DNA from: Meghimatium bilineatum
Lineage: Eukaryota > Mollusca > Gastropoda > Stylommatophora > Philomycidae
Direction: 5' to 3'
Length of the DNA: 64,000 nucleotides
Assembly: GCA_034231615.1 (NCBI GenBank)
Contig: CM067298.1
Coordinates: 34,726,127 to 34,790,126 of the forward strand
Below the pieces are notes generated by a model. It saw only the letters and a list, made by a program, of their open reading frames with translations. It made no database searches and was not told the origin of the DNA. Each line of letters starts with the position of its first letter. Within the stretch, counting starts at the first letter, position 1. The position numbers and the translations under genes were made by a program. Shown here one piece after another: positions 46,404 through 59,709 of the stretch.

Positions 46404-47454
46404 TAATTACTAGGTCACCAGTGTTATAAACATTCCTTTTTAACATCAGAGAACTGTTTAAATGGTAATAACATATATGCCTATGTTTTGTACTCAACAG
46501 AGGTTATTCTCATAGTTGTATAGAGCAGTGAAGTTAATAACATACAAAATGTGGGATCTTATGACATTTTACTCAAATATATTCAGATGCATACACCCTG
46601 CATACTGAACATATATTATAAAATATAACATGTTTTAGATCTTCAAAATAAGATATATCCTCTAAAAATCTGTTCATCTGAGAATTTTCCAAAGTAAAAA
46701 TAAAACAAAATGGATCATCCGTGTTGTCACCATATTTTATAATTTTACACTTATCTCATGTAAGATTTAAATATTTAAATATTGCAAGTCACACATCAAA
46801 ATTAATAAGTAAAGATGCTAAGACATAAAAAAAATACACAGAAAATGCACATGTATTATGTGTAAACAGTGGGCAACAGACCAGCTTATAAAATAAAATG
46901 CATAGGCCAACACAATGTCCACATTGTGGCATGTATAAGAAATGTATTAGACGCCCACCGGCATTCTTGAGGCACAGATATTTTGTACTACATACTACAA
47001 CTGATAGATTAAATCAACTTATATACATGTGGTCATGTTGACATCATAGTAAATGCTGGGGAGAAAGCAGATTGCATTAGAATTATGTCAAGAAGTGTGT
47101 GGCTAAACAAGAGTGCTCTGTAGGTAGCTATAGGAGGTTGTTACACCAATACAATGAGTGTGACCAGTCATTACATGCTCAGGCATATCTTGAGTAGGAG
47201 GAACACATGCAGAATGATGATTTAGTGATGATGTATGACTTACTAACTAATAGGTCTACTAGAATGCAAAGAATAGAATAATTGCAACTTTCTTGCTAAG
47301 CAAGTTACAAATGATGACTGATCAGCATAGAGATAACAATCTCAGTTGTGTATTAAGTGCTTTGATACAAACTCTCTTAAGAAACCTAACAAGAAGGTGT
47401 TATACCCCATGACTGCCTCTTAGGAAATCAGCATTGATTAGTATTCTGGATTAG

Positions 47455-47545
47455 GGAGCCATGATAGTGTAATTTTAAGTCTTTCACCTGCTGATTAGCA
47501 GACCCAGGCTTTGAGTCCACTCGTTATTCATGCTTTGAAATAATG
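47455..47545 (+). mobile_element. tRNA-like SINE head
   Basis: GGGAGCCATGATAGTGTAAT and box B-like GGCTTTGAGTCCAC about 50 bases on. Anticodon-arm-like CTGCTGATTAGCAG is between them. Confidence 0.45.
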
Positions 47546-47599
47546 ATTACCAGGTACTCCAGTGGTTCACTCTGTCACCAGGAAGTAGGATACCAGATC

Positions 47600-47960
47600 T
47601 CATTCAAGCATTTCCTGATATGTTACTAATAATAGCAATGTTAATAGCTGTCCATCGTGGGCTATTATGACAACAATTTCAGACTTATGTTGTTGTATTT
47701 CTCTGGTGTGTGCGGTGATGACTGAAAAGTCAATCCTGGCATCAAACCCCCAGCAATATTTAGGACAAATATGATCAGAATTGGGCATCTGTGTGTTTAT
47801 TATTCTGTCTTTTTAGGTAGCACATTTTCTCTATGCCTCTGAGATTTGATGCTTCTCGACAATGCAAGCATCTTTCTGGTGTTTCTGTGCCATAGTGGGT
47901 GCTTTAGAGCGACAGACTCCCAGTATGTATTGTGGATGTTGTTCTTTAGAGACGTAATAT
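47600..47960 (-). mobile_element. LINE C-terminal zinc-finger end
   Basis: PNSDHICPKYCWGFDARIDF SVITAHTRE gives a C-x(3)-C...H-type finger followed by HKSEIVVIIAHDGQL. Same family as 21955-22330 and 5085-5420. Confidence 0.7.
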
Positions 47961-48099
47961 AGCAATGTAACATGCAGCTGATACTAGTCCACTAGTCCTG
48001 ATCTGTTGGCATTTCTTGAATACGAAATGTTTCATTATTTAAAGAATTGGGACAATTATTCAGTAATCATTATCTTGGCAACTTGACAACTCTGTATCT

Positions 48100-49330
48100 C
48101 TAGCATCTAGTATCAGGATTCTTGTTGACTCTTCATTCCATGAAGTTAATTAATCTAATATTTGCTCCTGCTGTCATCCTCTGTCTCTTTCCGTCAATCT
48201 TGCCTGTTGTAACTATGTTCTCTAAATCCTCTGTCTCAGATAATTTACAAAAAAAAGGATGGGTTTTTTAAAATATTAGTAATACCCAATTTGTAATTGA
48301 TTCTTTCAGAACACCTTTGTTTTTCTAGCTGTCCTTGTACTCTCAGCGTTCTTATATAGAACCACATAATTGTAACCTCTAAATTTCCATTCTCCCGTTT
48401 ATTTACTTTCAAGACTCATATCCATATATTATCATCAGTGTTATGTAGCACTGATGAATTCTCTTCTTAATTTTTAATTGTAAAAAAAGCTGTCAATACT
48501 ACATGTTTCCGGTTAGGAAGTTCAGGGAAGTTGCATATGTGGCTTGTGTGATAAAGGTCACATGTCCTTGCTATTACCACATCATGTACAAGGTGAATTT
48601 ACTCTGTGACAGAAAAAAACTCAGTCCTTTTGGAGAGTTGTATCCTGGACCTCACTTTTAAATGACACAGTTTGCTCTTTATTTTGTATGGTAAATGCTG
48701 CCTATTCTTGCCCTTTTCTACTTCTTATCTCTATTGAATTTCCATCTGGTGTTGCTGTTGCTTCTAAACAGGCCTACTTGATTGATGGATTTGCCTTATT
48801 ATTGGGTAATTCACTTTGAACTTGCATGCTGGAGGATTCTTTTCTTGTAAGTAATAATAATTTCTATTTTCTTGTTATTTCAGATGAGATCTTTTTTAAC
48901 CTTCTACTACCACTATTTTAATCAACTTTTTTAGATCTTCTACACTTTTTGCATTTAGAATAGTGTTATCTGCATATTTCACATTATTTATGTTATTTCC
49001 ACCCACTAATATTCCTGGAACATTATCAATTGCTTGCAATTTCTTTTCTATAAATATAGAAAACAAATTTGATGAAAGTACACATCCTTGTCTGACACGT
49101 TGTTTTATCTGTTAAAACGGATCAATTTAGCTGTCTACCTGTGGTAGAATAAGCAACTCCTCCACCACCCCTCCCCTCCCCTCTCCATCTATTGCAAGTT
49201 GTTTTTGTACTTCACTTATGTGCAGTTTTCAATCATCTACTGTATCAAAGCACTTATGAGCAGATTACAGATTACACAGGTTTTTTCATTGCTATTCTCA
49301 GGTCTTTCTTTGCATTTGTATAATTTTCTC
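48100..49330 (-). mobile_element. LINE reverse-transcriptase remnant
   Basis: On the - strand: QRVRQGCVLSSNLFSIFIEK, NVPGILVGGNNINNVKYADN (catalytic box YADN), TILNAKSVEDLKKLIKIVV, then eroded YGYESWK and a VTTGKIDGKRQR-like end near 48170. Many frameshifts. Confidence 0.72.
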
Positions 49331-49884
49331 TAAACAAATTATCTGTCTTATTATTTATATCAGAGCTATCATTGAATATGTATTGTTATAATTCAATTGT
49401 CTAGAAGGAAACATGAAATCTGCCATGTTTCACAGAAAATGACAATTTCAATCAGAAAAGTCAATTTCACTGTGATATGCAGGTAACAAAAAATTCTGAC
49501 ATATAAAATTTTCTGCAGCAATCTACCTGAACAAGAAAATCCTATCTTATATAATGAAGCCAAAGCAATGATAAAGCATTATTACTGGAAGCAGCAGCTC
49601 AACCAACATAATCCACCCCAAAGAGATCAGTTTACATATCCTCTACTTCATTTCTGGTCAGACCTGACTCAGCCTGCCACAGTCTCCAGAATGTATATGT
49701 GGGATGGTGTATCCAAACTAAAGGTTAAGTCCTTTACATACTTTCCAACCATGTTAGGAGACCCTACACTGACTCTAGTTACAAAAAGTCATGCTAGGAG
49801 ATAAGCTTGTGAAAAAAAAAACAGCAGGATCTTCAATGAACAGAAATTTAAAATAAAATTTATATTGAAACAACTGTGTTGATG

Positions 49885-50130
49885 ATCAAAAAGGAAACAA
49901 AGAATACAAATTGCCACTTGCCATGCATGTCATAAAGGCAACAGATCATAAGGCTGACTACTGTGTCCAGTAAAAAGTAAAGCAACTTAAAAATGACATA
50001 CTGAAGTCATTTAATACTGGGCCAATTAATTGGGATATTGAAGCAAAGTTGTAAACTATGACATGGATTTCCATTCTCCTAACTTAATTTGATTATACAC
50101 AAGGATTTGAGAATATACATAGAAGAATAA
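49885..50130 (+). mobile_element. SINE-A copy, strongly diverged
   Basis: AAAGGAAACAAAGAATAC, CTTGCCATGCATGTCATAAA and GGATTTGAGAATATACATAG in SINE-A order. The 49340-49880 stretch shows no supported gene. Confidence 0.6.
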
Positions 50131-50399
50131 TATTGAGGTCTCAAGACAATGATCACTGAATAGATAAGAAAAAAAAAATTATTTTCCAGTGTTTTATAGA
50201 TTCAAATATTGTGAGTGATGTAGCTATAAAATTAAAAAAATTAAACTTACACCATAGATAGTGCCTACACTTTGATGATATAAATTATTTCTTTTTTAGT
50301 CTTGTTACTAGAGGACATTGATTAACAAAAAACATATGTTATAAAATGATATTTGAAAGTTAATTCTGAGAACTGTTGAACTAAAATGATATGATCCTC

Positions 50400-50500
50400 T
50401 TCTTTTTCAGCATTCACAAACTTTCAGCTGGATCTCTCATGTAGCAAGACAATGGCCCTATTAGATTTTCAGGAGGATATAGTTGACATCCGTCTTTTGT
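50400..50500 (-). mobile_element. SINE-B fragment
   Basis: CTTCTTTTTCAGCATTCACA, GCTGGATCTCTCATGTAGCA and TTAGATTTTCAGGAGGATAT. A box B-like GTTTCAAATCCCACT at about 50644 may mark another tRNA-SINE. Bases 50700-51503 are AT-rich, probably the 3' region of the hexokinase gene. Confidence 0.6.
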
Positions 50501-51503
50501 TGTAAATGGAATGATCAAATCACAGATTGATCACCTCAGGTGTCCCAGATGAGTAATGAAGTATTACAAATTGTATTATCCAGTAGTTGTCTGACTGTGA
50601 CAGCAAAGTACAGAGTGTGTTTGTGATGGCAAAAAGGTATCAGTTTCAAATCCCACTGAAGGCAATTGTGCATCGAGACCATTCAGAAAGCAATGACAAA
50701 CTGCTGAATGTAAATACTACCAAGAAAAGCAGCCACAAAAAAAGCTGGCTTTATAGTTACATTCTCAATAGAATATGCTACCAATTTTGTTTTAGTAGCC
50801 AAAACATTAATTAAGAAATTCTCATTTTGAAATTTAAATAAATTGAAGCAAATAGGTAAATAAGTAAATAGAGGCAAATAGAAGGGCAAAAGACCATACA
50901 CTCACTCTCCCCTCAACACCGAAAGGTACATGAAGACAGAAAGAAGAAGAAGAAGTAGAAGAAATAAATTGAAAAATTGTGATATTTTGATAATTTTTTT
51001 GTGCCCTTTAAATTTTTTTATTCATTTGTTTTGTTTGCTAATTTGGATTTCCAGTAATTAAAAGTGATGAAGTTCTATTTATTATTTATATAGTGTTTTT
51101 TCTCTCTTAAAGTTCTCTTTCATACCCAGAAGCCTCTGACTGACAGCTGCTTGGGATGCTGAGAAAAATCATATACAGACATTTACATCAGTTTCCAAGC
51201 AAGTTTCATAATTAATGTCTTATCACAAAACCATTCAAGTGCATATTACAACTTCTTATCCTTTGTTCAAGATCACACATATAATAATATGTAGATGCAA
51301 ATTATTGACTACATAATATGGAGCAAAAGTAATATGTACGTCAATCTACAGGATAACCAACTAGTCCCACATTAAAAACATACTAATTTAATCAGTAAAA
51401 GTTTATACTAAAATTGCAACTGCTGTCCCTTAATAGATTTGCCAACACTGAGGAGTTTATGACATCCCTGATCTTTTAAAAACGTTATATGTTAATCATC
51501 AAT

Positions 51504-51620
51504 CTATACCAAAGATCCCTTCCGAACGTTTTCATGTTTCTTTTCCAGCAATCTATGAGCTACAGCAGCAACTAAAGCAGCTCCTTTTCCACTTCCATCA
51601 TGGGACAGCATCAGTTTAAA
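51504..51620 (-). CDS. HK: Hexokinase terminal exon
   Basis: After ATGTTTTCAG the exon reads [20 protein letters not shown] then [18 protein letters not shown] and stops at TAG (51506-51504). DGSGKGAAL is the conserved C-terminal ATP-contact loop. The tail after HRL is species-specific. TTTATT stretches at about 51013 and 51077, read as AATAAA on the - strand, are possible polyadenylation signals. Confidence 0.94.
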   Translation of the reverse strand, partial: FKLMLSHDGSGKGAALVAAVAHRLLEKKHENVRKGSLV

Positions 51621-54600
51621 CTGAAAACATAAGAACAAATATTCAATTGGTATTTTATGTCACAGGCTTTAAACAAGGATATGCCATTTGATGATAATAT
51701 ATTTTATTATTGTCTTGTTAGGCCATGTGTGCCATGAGGTGTCATGGGGAGCTGAAGATTTCTATTCTTTGCCAGTTGGGAGGCTTCAGTTGAATTGTAG
51801 ATTGTGTCTTGTTAAAATATCTTTGATATTGTCTATCCAACTGCATCTTGTGTGACCTTTCACTCTTTTATTTTTTTGGATAATATTTGAAATATTATGT
51901 GTATTATGATATTAATATTTTATTATTTTGAAGTATAATTAAAGTTATTCATACAAACAAAGCAATTCTTACTGTTGTTATGTATAACAGGAAAAAAATT
52001 ACCACATGATAGAATGTGGGAATAATTTCTGATATCTCATCCATCGAGGCCAGCTACATATAAGTGTTCTTACTCTTCAGTGTTCATTCTCAAACTCCCG
52101 TTGGATCTCTCTTGTAGCAAGACAATGATCCTATTAAGTTTCCAGAGGATGTAGTTCAGAGGACGGAATTGCATTGTGTCATCATTTATTTGCACAAATG
52201 GCCTGGCACAGCAGACTTTGGAGGTTTCAATCTCCAGTAACTCATGAATGTGCATATCAATGAAAATCTTTGACACAGCTGAATGTTTGCACATCCTATC
52301 CATAGGGGTCTATCTGACATGTACAGTGAAATATGCAAGTGACAACACATGCAGATGCATACATATGATAGGTGTATACTAGTACAGATTTTCCATATTG
52401 ATACAGATTTCTGGCCCCCCCCCCCCAAAATATTTATGTATTTAAAAAAAAATGTCATTTAGTGTTATATCTTCAGTAATTACTACCAATGCTGACATTT
52501 TTAATCTTACACACATATATATTTAATGTATTGATGTGCCAAAATAAAAAAAAGGTCTTCTGATGTTGAATACAGACGTTTTTTTTATTGAAATATGATA
52601 ATAAATTGTTCAAACTACAGATTTATGGAAAAATAAGTTGACAGCAGTGGTAGTATATACATCAAATCTACAGGCATATATATCTGATATATACAGGAGA
52701 TTTAGATATATTTCTTCTGCTTTTGTTCTCCAACTTCTGCGAGTGAAGTCTGGAGAACATAATGTATTGCATCATGGTTTACAGTGGCTTAGCTATGATT
52801 TCTTACATCTTTTGGCCTAAAACATCAGACTTCTGCATGGTTTTTGGATCACTTTGACCTATGGAGTGGGTTAACCAACTCACTATCCCAAATCTCCTTA
52901 GTCGCCTTTTACAACATGCATAGCAGGTTACAATATTGTTATTTCTTGCTCTCCTGTGAGGTTCTGGCAACATATGGGTGAGACATATTTGAAATGCATG
53001 TATCATATAAAATTTTTTTAAATGTATATAGTATAGCAAAACATAATGTACTACAATTTCATATAATGAAACCTTACATGCAAATTAGGTTTTACCAATA
53101 CTTGTATCTTCTCCATCATTAGATCATGAAAGAATGGATGAAATCGGTACAGTGATCCATCAACACCTACTGTCACATCCTTCTTGTTCATCTTATTCAG
53201 AAGACATGCTATACCTTCAATAAGAGAATGAAATAAGTGAAAATAAATAATCTTAGACCAGTAGCAAGGTGTCAGGGTAAGCTAAACTATCCCAAAAGGT
53301 TTTGAAGATGGAAAGAAAGCATCCCTTTAGTTAAAACAGATGTAAAATTAAAGTTCTAATAATTTTGTTATTATTAAAGCAGATTGACATTTTATTTAAT
53401 GCAGCATGCACTAATTGATTTCAGTTCCCTTTTGCTAAACAGATGTTGATTGGTCTAACACAGCTGGAGAATCAGGGCATGTGGTATACTTTATAATAAA
53501 AGGAAGGACGCGTGCATGCAGTGCTCCTTCCATCTTTTCATGCAACATGCTGAAAAGTACCGGTAAGCCAGCTTATCTTAGAGATTCACAATGGTCTTGT
53601 GAGCATTTAGACTATCCTATTTTTATTTCAGAGTCGTTTCATTTTATTATAATTGTGACTTGCATTTGACTCTTTTAATGAATTGTTTTAAATTGTGCAT
53701 TATAATATAATATTAGTTATATTTTATGAATTGATTGAATATTTATTGTGAGCCAATGCCACTGTACTCCTGGAAAACCCATATCTGCTAAGTCTCTCCA
53801 AACAAATTTCGAATTGTATATATACTGATGGTTCCTGTAGCTCACTGGTTGGACACATTCCTCATTCTGCCCCTCAGATACTCAGTCCTACTCATGCTAT
53901 GCTAAATACCAAATGCTCCAATCGCATCTTAGATGCATCATCTATAATAGTGTTTATATTCAGGCACTCAACAAGTAACTGCAAAATATCTCCCTTATCC
54001 ATTCTCAATTTACTATAAGTGCATTCGATGCAAGAATATCTACTCTCTCATTTTTGTGAACATCAGTATGTCCTGGGCAGTAAATCCATGTGACACGCAG
54101 AAGGTTGGAATAGGCTATAGAGTCCAACCACTCATACAGACATTGACCGTTCTAAATCTTTCAAAGCACAGACTGAGAATGAGACTGTCCTAGTAAAATG
54201 CATCTGAGATAGCCATTAGAGAGCTGCAATAACATCCTTGACCATCGTGCTGGAACTAGGTGTCCTATATGCTCCATTATGTCTTTCAATACAAATTTAG
54301 TATTAGGGACTATGGCAAAAGGCAAGTAACCCTCATTACTCCTTCCCGTAACAATTTTCCTCAAAAAATGGTCACCTGAAATCTCATAAAAGTGGAGGAA
54401 TAGCCAACAAAACTAGTGAAATACCTTTTTTGTGTAAACCCCCCGAACCCCCTTAGTGAAATTGTATTTACAGCCCTGGTTAAGTGTACCCTGTTTCATA
54501 ATGCTCAGATTACCCACAAATTTTCATCTCACTTTGCGACTTAGACTGGAAAAATTACAGATCAAAATTTGTTCTTCATGTTTGAATTTCTTGTGCTTTC

Positions 54601-57600
54601 AAATCTTTAATGGAAGAAAACATAATAACACAGCCACCTGTAATGCATGTCATAAGTGACTAAGGAGGGTTGAGAGTGGAATTAGCTTCCCCTTCCTATA
54701 GAAGTTCAGTGATCCAACAATGCATTCTGAAGTCAGGACAAACAGACAAATATTGCAGCTATGCTGCAAACTGTTATATAATACATTCTATTCTTTGGAC
54801 TACATCCTGCTAATTTTCTTCATCGAGGCCAGATCCTTGCCGTGGAGGTGGGGCTTAGCTCATCCAACAAAAGCTGAAAACTAAAACTCGCAAGGTCTTC
54901 CTATAATCAAGCAAAAGCAAAAACTACAGTCTGCCCTACCAAGTACATGTGCTGAAGACAGAGGTAACCAGCCAAGAGTCGCACCACAAGAATCAGGTTA
55001 CAAACGCAGTGAAAGTATGTCATTCTCAAAAGACATCAACAGGATAACCCAAATGATGTTTGATGCTGTGTAGGTGTTCGACCCCCTCCCCCCCATCCTC
55101 CCTCTGATTGCATACAGACATGACAAGAACCTCAGGATTTACTGGTACATTTGGACATTTCAGTAGTAAATGTTGCACTGTTTATTCTGTTTTGGGCATA
55201 ATTACGGTGATATGGTATGCCCTGAGAATACAAATGACTTACCTGCTGATGCTAAATAAGCTGCTCTTTTGGACACAAGATTGCAAACATATCTGACCAA
55301 GCGGTAATCCTGCTCATTGTGGTTGGTGAGCTCTAGCTCATCAAAAATCTGTCTGGTTACAGTAAAGCTGTTAACATCATCACTGCAAAATAAAACTATC
55401 ACAAATGTAACAATTGGACAAGAAATGTCTGCTAGTAATGTTTAAATGTTACAGTATGTTTAATGCTTGATAAATTGTAGCTTAGCTAGAACATTAAACT
55501 GAGTTTTTATTGTGCTTGACATGATTATCTCTATTTTTGAACACTGTATTATTACCTTCATTAAAACATACTACCATTGATAAAAAGTTTTATTGATATG
55601 AGAAAGTAAACATTGGACACTTAATATTCTTCCAGCAGAAAAAAAGAACACACCAGAACAGAAAGCAGAGCAAGTCCAGAACTTTGTGGTGGCAATAAAC
55701 CAGACAGTGAGTGCTTTGAAAAAATATTTATATATGCCATTTTGCAGGAAGTAACCCAAACTCAGAGCTTTAATCTGTTTGATAACTTCCAGCAGAAAAT
55801 CAAGGGTAAAATCTAACCAGTAAAATCTAATAAGACAAAATGGAGGTGCTAAACTTGACCATAAATATATAAGAATTGTTGCATCTGGACAGAATGGAAG
55901 TGTCATGTCAAATGGTCAGAAGGCATGTTGGGTTATAAGAACAGTTAACATATCAGTAGCAATTATATATTTTCGTAGACTCAATGAATTTCAATGTGAA
56001 CCATCTGAAGCCAGTTTGCAACATCTTATATACTGGTATGTATGGCTTTCTTTACTAAGAATTTAATTAAAATAATATAATTAATAAATAATTGAAGCAT
56101 ATTCTGTATAGGGCATTGCTACTCAATATTGTTGAATTTTGAGACATTATTAATACATTATATTATATCACCAGTGCAATATGGATGGTTGGTTTTTGCG
56201 GGGGGAGGGGGTGGTGTTGGACAGGCATCTCTGACAGCAGAAAATATTCGTCAGGGGAAGATGGTTCCTGGTCTGTGTTGGTTGAGTTTGATACATTGAA
56301 GATTTCACTTCCTTCCTTTACCAGCGGTTACATTAACTGTTTTTATTATTTTCTTAGATATGTTTTGAAATTCACATTTTCTATGTATTTTGCCATTACA
56401 TTATTATATGTTTGTTCAGACAAAGACCTTATGATCAAAATGTTTTCATCCTTATTCTTTTTAATGTAGTTGTTTTCATCTTTGTATATATCAAAGAAAT
56501 TTTTGATGACAATAGACCCGAGATAAACATACAAGATAACAGCAAGGTTCCATTAATACAGTAGAAGTAAGAGAGGCCTTAAGACACATAAAATATGGCA
56601 AAGCTCCAGGACTAGACAATATCATATTAGAGGAATTAGTAGTTTTATTGAATACAATAGGAACCTTTTTGTAATGTTTGTAGATCAGGAGAAAGCCTTT
56701 GATAGAGTAGATAGCCTTTGATAGAGTAGATAGAAACATTCTATGGCACACACTGGCTATCTATGGAGTCAACAATCACCTATGAGAATATAATTTGAAT
56801 GAATAAAGGAACATCAAAACCATTTAAAGTCACATCTGGAGTTAGGCATGGGTGCGTTTTATCACCACTTCTGTTTATCACTTATATCGATAGTATTATG
56901 AAAAAAGCCAAGCTGCAAAATGAAAATACCAATGAGCTACTCTTTACCGACAATCTGGCCATAATAGCATATGAAGAAACTGAACTTCAATGTCATCTAA
57001 CATCCATGGACATTGAGTGCAAGAACAACAACATGAAGATAAACATCAACAAAACAAAAATCATAGCAATAGGAAGGGATACACACAATCTAAATATAAC
57101 AGTAGAAAATCTAGTCATAAAACAAACAAAAACCTGCAAATACTTAGGCGCACCATTCTCCTCAGATGGCGAATTGGACACCGCAATAGACATTCGTTGT
57201 AGCAAAGCGAATAAAATATTGGGATAATTATCCCCTTTATTGCAACACAAAATGCTACCAATGACAACAAAAAACATCTTATCCAAAGTATCTTCATTCC
57301 AACTCTGTGCTACCAATGTCAAACATGGTCCTTAACAACAAAACATAAAAGACATCTGGTTACAATAGAGATGAGATAAAAAAGCCATAGATGTGACCAG
57401 AAGACACAGAATTAGAAATGAGGTCATATGAGAAAGTGGGTGTCATATCAATTCTACAATACATATAAAATCAACAAATGCAATGGTTTGGTTATCTGGA
57501 AAGAATGCAGTGGGATTCATTAGTATATAAATCATATTGGGTATATGAAGAGAGGAGAAGCAGAAAGAAGAGTCAAGGGTAGACCTAGAGTATGCTGGAT

Positions 57601-59606
57601 CGACAACATCAAAGAGATATTACACGAACACCAAATGACATTATATGAAGCTGCCAGAAAAGTGAGAACAAGAACATTATACCTCCCTTGACAACCGAAA
57701 AGGGGAAAAAAGGAAGGAAAAAAGAAGTCGTTTTAGGTGACTGGAGTAGAAATAATCACCAAATTATTGAATGGCATATATAATAGCGGACACATATCTG
57801 ATGACTTACCAAAGATCCTAGGCACCACAAAATTTGAAAAACACCATACAATCAGTCTTATGAACCAAATAACAAAAATACTTCTCAGAATCATCATGAA
57901 GAGAGTGAGAAATAAAATAAAAACAGATGTATTTCCAGAACAATGTGGCTTCAAAAATGGCAGTTTCCAACAATGCTATATATATTTTGAGAACAATATA
58001 GAAGTCTATAGTGGTAAAAACAGACCTGTTCCTATGTTTTATAGACTACACAAAAGTATTTGATAAATTTAAAAATTGTAAAGTTATACACATGCCATGC
58101 TAGAAAATTTGAACATTGACACTAAGGATTTAAGAATCATCAAGAACATTTACTGGAAACAAACAGCAGCTATAAAAATAGAAAATCAATTTGGCCCCTT
58201 TAAACAAATAAAATAAGGAGTCAGATAGGAATATGTACTTTCACCATACCTGCTCTCTTTACACAGTGAAAATATAATGCATGCAATAGTTGATATCTCA
58301 GGAATATCAGTGGGAGGACATAAAATAAATAATTTAAGATATGCGGGTGACACTGTTCTGATTGCTAAAAGTGAGGAAGACCTTCAAGAATTACTTAATG
58401 TAGTAGTGACAGAAAGTAAGTAGAAAGGCTTCTTCCTACATATCAAGAAAACAGAAGTAATGGTTATTTCAAAGAAACAAAATACCACAACTTGCAAGAT
58501 CAAAGTGAATGATACAGTATTAAAACAGATCATCAATTACAGTATTTAGGTACAATGATTACAGCATATGGAAGAAGTTCAACAGAAATAAGATGCAGAA
58601 TAGGGTGGACAAAAACAGCATTCAGAATAATGAAAAATATATTGTGTAATTTGACCTTGTCATTAGAGGAGAGGAAGAGAGTTCTGCATTGCTATATAAC
58701 TCCTATACTAACATATGGATGCAAGTCTTGGACAATAAACAAACAAGAAAGTGGGAAATTGGAGGCAATAGAGATATGTTGTTCTACAGAAGAATGCTGA
58801 GAATACCATGGACTGCCAGGAAAACTAATGTGGATGTGTTGAAACAGTAAAATGCGAAACAGAGCTTGATCAATAATATAAGAAAAAGACAATCTTCATT
58901 TTTTGGCCACCTTATGAGACAAGGAGGTTTGGAGAACATAGTCACAACAGGCAAGATTGAAGGCAGAGGGTGACGTGAGAAAATATTGAAAAGTTTAACA
59001 ACCTGGCATGACATGAAACTACAATGATCTTGATACATACTGCTATAGATAGAGCTGTGGAGAGCCAAGATTGCCTACGCCAGCTGGCATGGCACCTGAT
59101 GATGATGTTTATATCATCTTTTTATTAGTAGTGGTAGGTATTTGTAACACATATTTACATGTTTTAATATATTTGAATATTCTTCAGGAGTGCCCAGAAT
59201 ATGGAATGTTGAGGCAAATACACTGGCCCAAAGAGATCAACAGTGGAAGAAAAACCCTACAAACTTCTGTATGAGTTACAAAACACTCAAGTTTAAAGAA
59301 GAGACAAAAATTCAGATATAGGTCTAAGCACATTCCAGGTAAACAAAAGAAGAAACATGAAATTGCAGTCACTGCTAAACTATTCCTAAATATTAAAGAT
59401 AGACTGCACAGGTACAAATTACTAAACAATGTATAATTGATCCAACATACCCTTCAATTTCTGAAACATATTTTGTGTAGAATCTTCCCTTTGTTGCCAA
59501 GTGATATGAGCCTTCACCTTCAAATAGTAGATGACTTTTTCTTAGTCTCTCAATTGTAAGACGGGCTATCTCCCCCATGTACATGCCAGAGATCATTTTT
59601 TCATAG
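51504..59606 (-). CDS. HK: Hexokinase, C-terminal part, spliced, 5' incomplete
   Basis: Four - strand exons were joined: 59606-59451, 55382-55243, 53214-53078 and 51620-51504. They total 550 nt (182 residues plus stop) with phases that agree at every junction. The product is the large-domain C-terminus of an ATP:hexose 6-phosphotransferase (EC 2.7.1.1), the first step of glycolysis in the cytosol. Visible landmarks are [16 protein letters not shown] (the Glu of YEK aligns with the glucose-contacting Glu290 of glucokinase), [14 protein letters not shown] (ATP-binding) and [15 protein letters not shown] (ATP-binding loop). The catalytic Asp and glucose-binding loop are encoded upstream and are not in the window. 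Only one repeat of the fold can be seen, so whether the protein is 50 or 100 kDa is unknown. Length and motifs look intact, so I treat it as functional. Confidence 0.94.
52074..52228 (-). mobile_element. SINE-B copy in hexokinase intron
   Basis: CTCTTCAGTGTTCATTCTCA to GCCTGGCACAGCAGACTTTG, near full-length. Confidence 0.8.
52713..52982 (-). mobile_element. SINE-A copy in hexokinase intron
   Basis: Near full-length, from TTCTGCTTTTGTTCTCCAAC to GGTTCTGGCAACATATGGG. The palindrome has one mismatch (GATCACTTTGACC, 52847-52859). It ends about 95 bases from a hexokinase exon. Confidence 0.82.
53078..53214 (-). CDS. HK: Hexokinase exon with VGVDG ATP-site motif
   Basis: The 137-nt exon reads [20 protein letters not shown] then [16 protein letters not shown]. 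It matches AGLAAV-DK and VTVGVDGTLYKLHPHF of hexokinases. The acceptor is CTTATTGAAG and the donor GTAAGG. Confidence 0.94.
54615..54815 (+). mobile_element. SINE-A copy, 3' tail missing
   Basis: TGTAATGCATGTCATAAGTG, GACTAAGGAGGGTTGAG and GGACTACATCCTGCTAATTT in order. The stretches 53230-54600 and 54820-55240 are hexokinase intron without a supported gene; 53830-53960 has a box A-like TAGCTCACTGGTTGGAC. Confidence 0.7.
55243..55382 (-). CDS. HK: Hexokinase exon with VSKRAA helix
   Basis: The 140-nt exon reads [18 protein letters not shown], then [22 protein letters not shown]. The family shows [24 protein letters not shown] here. The acceptor is TTTTGCAG and the donor GTAAGT. The linker before YRLVRYV is longer and different from vertebrates. 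Confidence 0.92.
56530..57715 (+). mobile_element. LINE RT and C-terminus in hexokinase intron
   Basis: [16 protein letters not shown], then [30 protein letters not shown] in place of [22 protein letters not shown], and [20 protein letters not shown]. The 3' end is eroded. A 20-bp piece (TAGCCTTTGATAGAGTAGA) is duplicated at 56698-56735. Bases 55390-56520 show no supported gene. Confidence 0.78.
57730..59105 (+). mobile_element. LINE RT to 3' end, GAT-tail family
   Basis: [73 protein letters not shown] (YAGD, catalytic Asp context changed), [39 protein letters not shown], and WHGT followed by TGATGATGATG. Frameshifts and stops throughout. Confidence 0.82.
59150..59300 (+). mobile_element. 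RNase-H LINE 3' fragment
   Basis: [20 protein letters not shown] matches the HILQECSEHEMLRHTYWPEE remnant at 1.5 kb, placing it in the RNase-H LINE family. Confidence 0.55.
59451..59606 (-). CDS. HK: Hexokinase exon with GMYMGE segment
   Basis: The 156-nt exon runs from acceptor TTGATTCCAG to donor GG|GTATGT and reads [16 protein letters not shown], then [25 protein letters not shown]. Hexokinases have FEKMVSGMYLGE, LLFEG, L-TRG-F-T and VSQIE in the same order. Vertebrate hexokinase genes also have a 156-nt exon at this position, from memory of their structure. Confidence 0.94.
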
Positions 59607-59709
59607 CTGGAATCAATATGTGCAAATTCTTACTAAGTTGTTTATTAGACTGTATCTCAACTCTACATATTGTAATGTTATAAATGACACCTCTTAACTC
59701 AGTGCATTA

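Noticed and set aside
59071-59274. Open frame as a host membrane protein (hydrophobic start)
   Set aside because: Its second half is an RNase-H LINE C-terminal remnant and its start is the GAT tail of the preceding LINE.
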